DNA of 5,922 bases from Acidobacteriaceae bacterium (GTDB lineage Bacteria > Acidobacteriota > Terriglobia > Bryobacterales > Bryobacteraceae): assembly GCA_019239585.1 (NCBI GenBank), contig JAFAZU010000344.1:1-5922 (forward strand). The letters are read 5' to 3'. The position numbers and the translations under genes were made by a program. The notes beneath the pieces were generated by a model that worked only from the letters and a program-made list of their open reading frames with translations, made no database searches and was not told where the DNA came from. Below are positions 3,560 to 5,922 of the stretch, in pieces. The first letter of the stretch is position 1; each line of letters starts with the position of its first letter.

Positions 3560-5922
3560 TCAGCAGCATTATTGATTTTTCCGCAAAGCACAAACTGGCG
3601 GTGTTGGCTGTCATTGCTGCCGCCTGTTTTGCAGGGTGGCAGGCTATGACCACGATGCCCCTTGACGCTACACCCGACCTGAGCGATACGCAGGTGATTA
3701 TCTATTCGCACTGGGATCGCAGTCCGGATATCGTCGAGGACCAGGTCACGTATCCTGTTGTTACTGCCATGCTCGGTGCGCCGCGAGTCAAAACAGTTCG
3801 CGGCTTCTCCGATTTCGGCTACTCCTACGTGTACGTCATTTTTGAGGATGGAACCGATCCTTACTGGGCACGTTCCCGGACGCTGGAGTATCTGTCCAGT
3901 GTTCGCTCCAGTCTGCCGGACGGGGTGAAAACGGAGCTTGGTCCTGACGCGACCGCCCTTGGGTGGATTTTCCAGTACGCTCTGGTGGATACCTCGGGAA
4001 AGCACAGCCTCGCCGACTTACGGTCATACCAGGATTGGTACTTGCGTTACCATCTTCGGTCAGTGCCGGGCGTGGCTGAGGTTGCGCCGATTGGCGGGTA
4101 TGCGCGCCAATATCAGGTCAATCTCGATCCGAATCTTTTGAAGGCGTACGGCATCCCGGTCCGGCGTGTTGTTGAAGCGGTACGCGGCGGCAACATCGAA
4201 TCCAGCGGACGGCTGCTGGAATTTGGCGGCACTGAGTACATGGTTCGCGGTCGTGGTTACGCTCGCTCGCTGAAAGACTTTGAGAATATCCCGCTAAGCG
4301 TGAGCGAAACCGGTTCGCCGGTTCGCATCAAGGATGTCGGACGCGTTGTGATGGGACCTGATCTGCGGCGCGGCTTAGCCGACCTGGATGGCCAGGGCGA
4401 AGTCGTCTCTGGGATCGTCATTATGCGCAACGGCGAGAACGCGCTGAACGTGATCGAGCAGGTGAAAGCGCGCCTGAAAGAACTAGAGCCCGGCTTTCCG
4501 GCGGGAATGAAAGTGATTCCTGTCTATGACCGGTCGGAGTTAATCCGCAACAGTATCGGCACTGTCAGGGAGACGATCATTCAGGTTGCGATCACCGTTG
4601 TGCTGATAATTCTGATTTTCCTGTGGCACTTCCCGAGCGCGGCGGTCCCGATTGTGACGATGCCGGTTGTGGTATTGCTGTCGTTCATACCGTGCCGCCT
4701 GCTAGGTATCAGCGCCAATATCATGTCCCTGGCCGGAGTGGCCCTCGCGTTCAGCGAACTGGTGGACGCTTCTATTGTGGTGGTTGAACAAACTCACAAA
4801 AAACTCGAAGTGTGGCAAAAGGAGGGGCGCGCACGTGACTCTCGTATGGTCGTGCTGGAAGCCATCAAAGAAGTTTCCGTGCCCACCTTTTTTGCGCTGC
4901 TGGTCATCGCCGTGTCCTTTCTGCCTGTGCTGATGCTGCCGGGGGAGGAAGGACGGATGTTCCGGCCGCTGGCATACACCAAAACGCTGACTATGGTGGT
5001 TGCCGCATTTCTGGCGGTCACGCTCACTCCCGCACTGCGCCTACTGCTGCACCGTGTCGAGCGCTTCACCTTCCGGCCGGAGTGGCTGGCCCGGATAGCA
5101 AACAGCCTATTAATTGGGGAACTGAGGCCCGAAGAACATCATCCCATCAGCCGCTGGCTCATACGCGCCTACGAACCGGCTGTTCGATGGACTTTGCGCT
5201 GGAAGTGGCTCGTGATCGGCGCGGCGCTGACGCTGATTCTCATTACAATACCGGTGTTCGGTCGTTTGGGATCGGAATCCATGCCGCCGCTTGACGAAGG
5301 CGCAATTCTGTACATGCCCGCGACGCTGCCCGGAATCTCCATTGCTCAGGCGCAACAGTTACTGCAAGTCAGTGACCGCGTCATCCGGCAGTTCCCGGAA
5401 GTAGATCACGTGATCGGCAAGGCGGGTCGCGCGGAAACCGCCACTGACCCGGCTCCCCTTTCAATGCTGGAGACTGTTATTGTGCTCAAGCCGCGGGCGC
5501 AGTGGCCGCAAGTACACACCTGGTATTCCGCATGGGCACCGGAATGGGCCAAGCGTGTCTTTCGTCACATTACGCCCGACACACTTTCAAGCGAAGAGCT
5601 GGTCAGTGAAATGAATGCCGCGCTGAAGATTCCGGGCGTGAACAACTCGTGGACAATGCCCATCCGAGGGCGCATCGATATGTTGAGCACCGGAATTCGG
5701 ACGCCGTTAGGGTTAAAGATCACAGGCGCAGACTTACGCCAGATTCAGGAAATTGGCGCTCAAGTCGAATCGATACTGAGAAGAGTGGAAGGCACACGCA
5801 CCGTGCTCGCGGAGCGCACCGCTGATGGTTACTTTCTCGATCTGGCATGGGACCGAGAACAGTTGGCGCGCTATGGCGTCAGCATTGATGACGCGCAGAG
5901 CGTGGTCGAGAATGCCATCGGC
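3556..5922 (+). CDS. cusA: CusA-like Cu(I)/Ag(I) RND efflux pump, 3' end missing
   Basis: The frame is open for 789 codons to the window edge; E. coli CusA has 1047, so about three quarters is present. This proton-driven inner-membrane trimer exports metal through CusB to an outer-membrane channel. TM1 is at about 13-33, followed by the first periplasmic porter loop with strong CusA signatures (DATPDLSDTQVIIY, TVRGFSDFGYSYVYVIFEDG, DPYWARSRTLEYL, ELGPDATALGWI). TM2-TM7 lie at about 341-358, 363-383, 388-411, 440-461, 472-498 and 549-568, and the second periplasmic loop runs from about 570. The three CusA metal-site methionines are all present: Met587 (LYMPAT), Met637 (APLSMLET) and Met709 (RIDMLSTG). 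The proton-relay aspartate is Asp404 (ELVDAS). This supports monovalent Cu/Ag rather than CzcA-type Zn/Co/Cd transport. Oddities are Glu401 in TM4 and an extra segment at about 651-680. The C-terminal TM8-TM12 and other relay residues are outside the window. Confidence 0.93.
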   Translation, partial: MISSIIDFSAKHKLAVLAVIAAACFAGWQAMTTMPLDATPDLSDTQVIIYSHWDRSPDIVEDQVTYPVVTAMLGAPRVKTVRGFSDFGYSYVYVIFEDGTDPYWARSRTLEYLSSVRSSLPDGVKTELGPDATALGWIFQYALVDTSGKHSLADLRSYQDWYLRYHLRSVPGVAEVAPIGGYARQYQVNLDPNLLKAYGIPVRRVVEAVRGGNIESSGRLLEFGGTEYMVRGRGYARSLKDFENIPLSVSETGSPVRIKDVGRVVMGPDLRRGLADLDGQGEVVSGIVIMRNGENALNVIEQVKARLKELEPGFPAGMKVIPVYDRSELIRNSIGTVRETIIQVAITVVLIILIFLWHFPSAAVPIVTMPVVVLLSFIPCRLLGISANIMSLAGVALAFSELVDASIVVVEQTHKKLEVWQKEGRARDSRMVVLEAIKEVSVPTFFALLVIAVSFLPVLMLPGEEGRMFRPLAYTKTLTMVVAAFLAVTLTPALRLLLHRVERFTFRPEWLARIANSLLIGELRPEEHHPISRWLIRAYEPAVRWTLRWKWLVIGAALTLILITIPVFGRLGSESMPPLDEGAILYMPATLPGISIAQAQQLLQVSDRVIRQFPEVDHVIGKAGRAETATDPAPLSMLETVIVLKPRAQWPQVHTWYSAWAPEWAKRVFRHITPDTLSSEELVSEMNAALKIPGVNNSWTMPIRGRIDMLSTGIRTPLGLKITGADLRQIQEIGAQVESILRRVEGTRTVLAERTADGYFLDLAWDREQLARYGVSIDDAQSVVENAIG

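Noticed and set aside
3556..5922. CzcA-type Zn/Co/Cd pump
   Set aside because: All three CusA methionines and the CusA loop signatures are present, so the Cu/Ag class is favoured.

Overview
The window reads as a bacterial chromosomal segment of moderately high GC, with one AT-rich intergenic stretch, from a Gram-negative (two-membrane) organism. It encodes an outer-membrane secretin and a tripartite RND metal efflux system. The domain style fits Acidobacteriota: a TPR plus secretin fusion, a Crp/Fnr regulator whose recognition helix reads TLFTVSRLL, and a CusB with an N-terminal YVDPMHP-type metal-binding module. That assignment is an inference from protein style, not from a marker gene.

Layout: (1) Positions 1-1234, minus strand, hold the first 411 codons of a secreted TPR/secretin protein that runs off the left edge. 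(2) Positions 1235-1573 are a 339-bp AT-rich divergent intergenic region. It holds a 20-bp near-palindrome, a perfect 10-bp palindrome, an imperfect tandem repeat with the core TAATAGGTAC, and a lone TTGACA box. (3) Positions 1574-2308, plus strand, encode a complete Crp/Fnr-family transcription regulator. (4) Positions 2333-3559, plus strand, encode a complete CusB-like membrane-fusion (adaptor) protein. (5) Positions 3556-5922, plus strand, encode the first 789 codons of a CusA-like Cu(I)/Ag(I) RND pump that runs off the right edge.

The three plus-strand genes look like one operon: a 24-nt gap between regulator and adaptor, then a 4-nt ATGA overlap between adaptor and pump. The pump keeps all three methionines of the CusA metal site and the key transmembrane aspartate, so monovalent copper/silver export from the periplasm or cytosol is the best functional call. 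No outer-membrane factor (CusC/TolC-like) is visible; it may lie downstream. The notable point is that a Crp/Fnr-type protein, rather than a CusRS two-component system or a CueR-type regulator, heads the operon. It lacks the cAMP-contact residues and the FNR iron-sulfur cysteines, so its signal is unknown.

I see no clearly novel system. The most interesting items are the unexplained repeats and palindromes in the intergenic region, the unusual regulator/efflux pairing, and small sequence departures in the pump.
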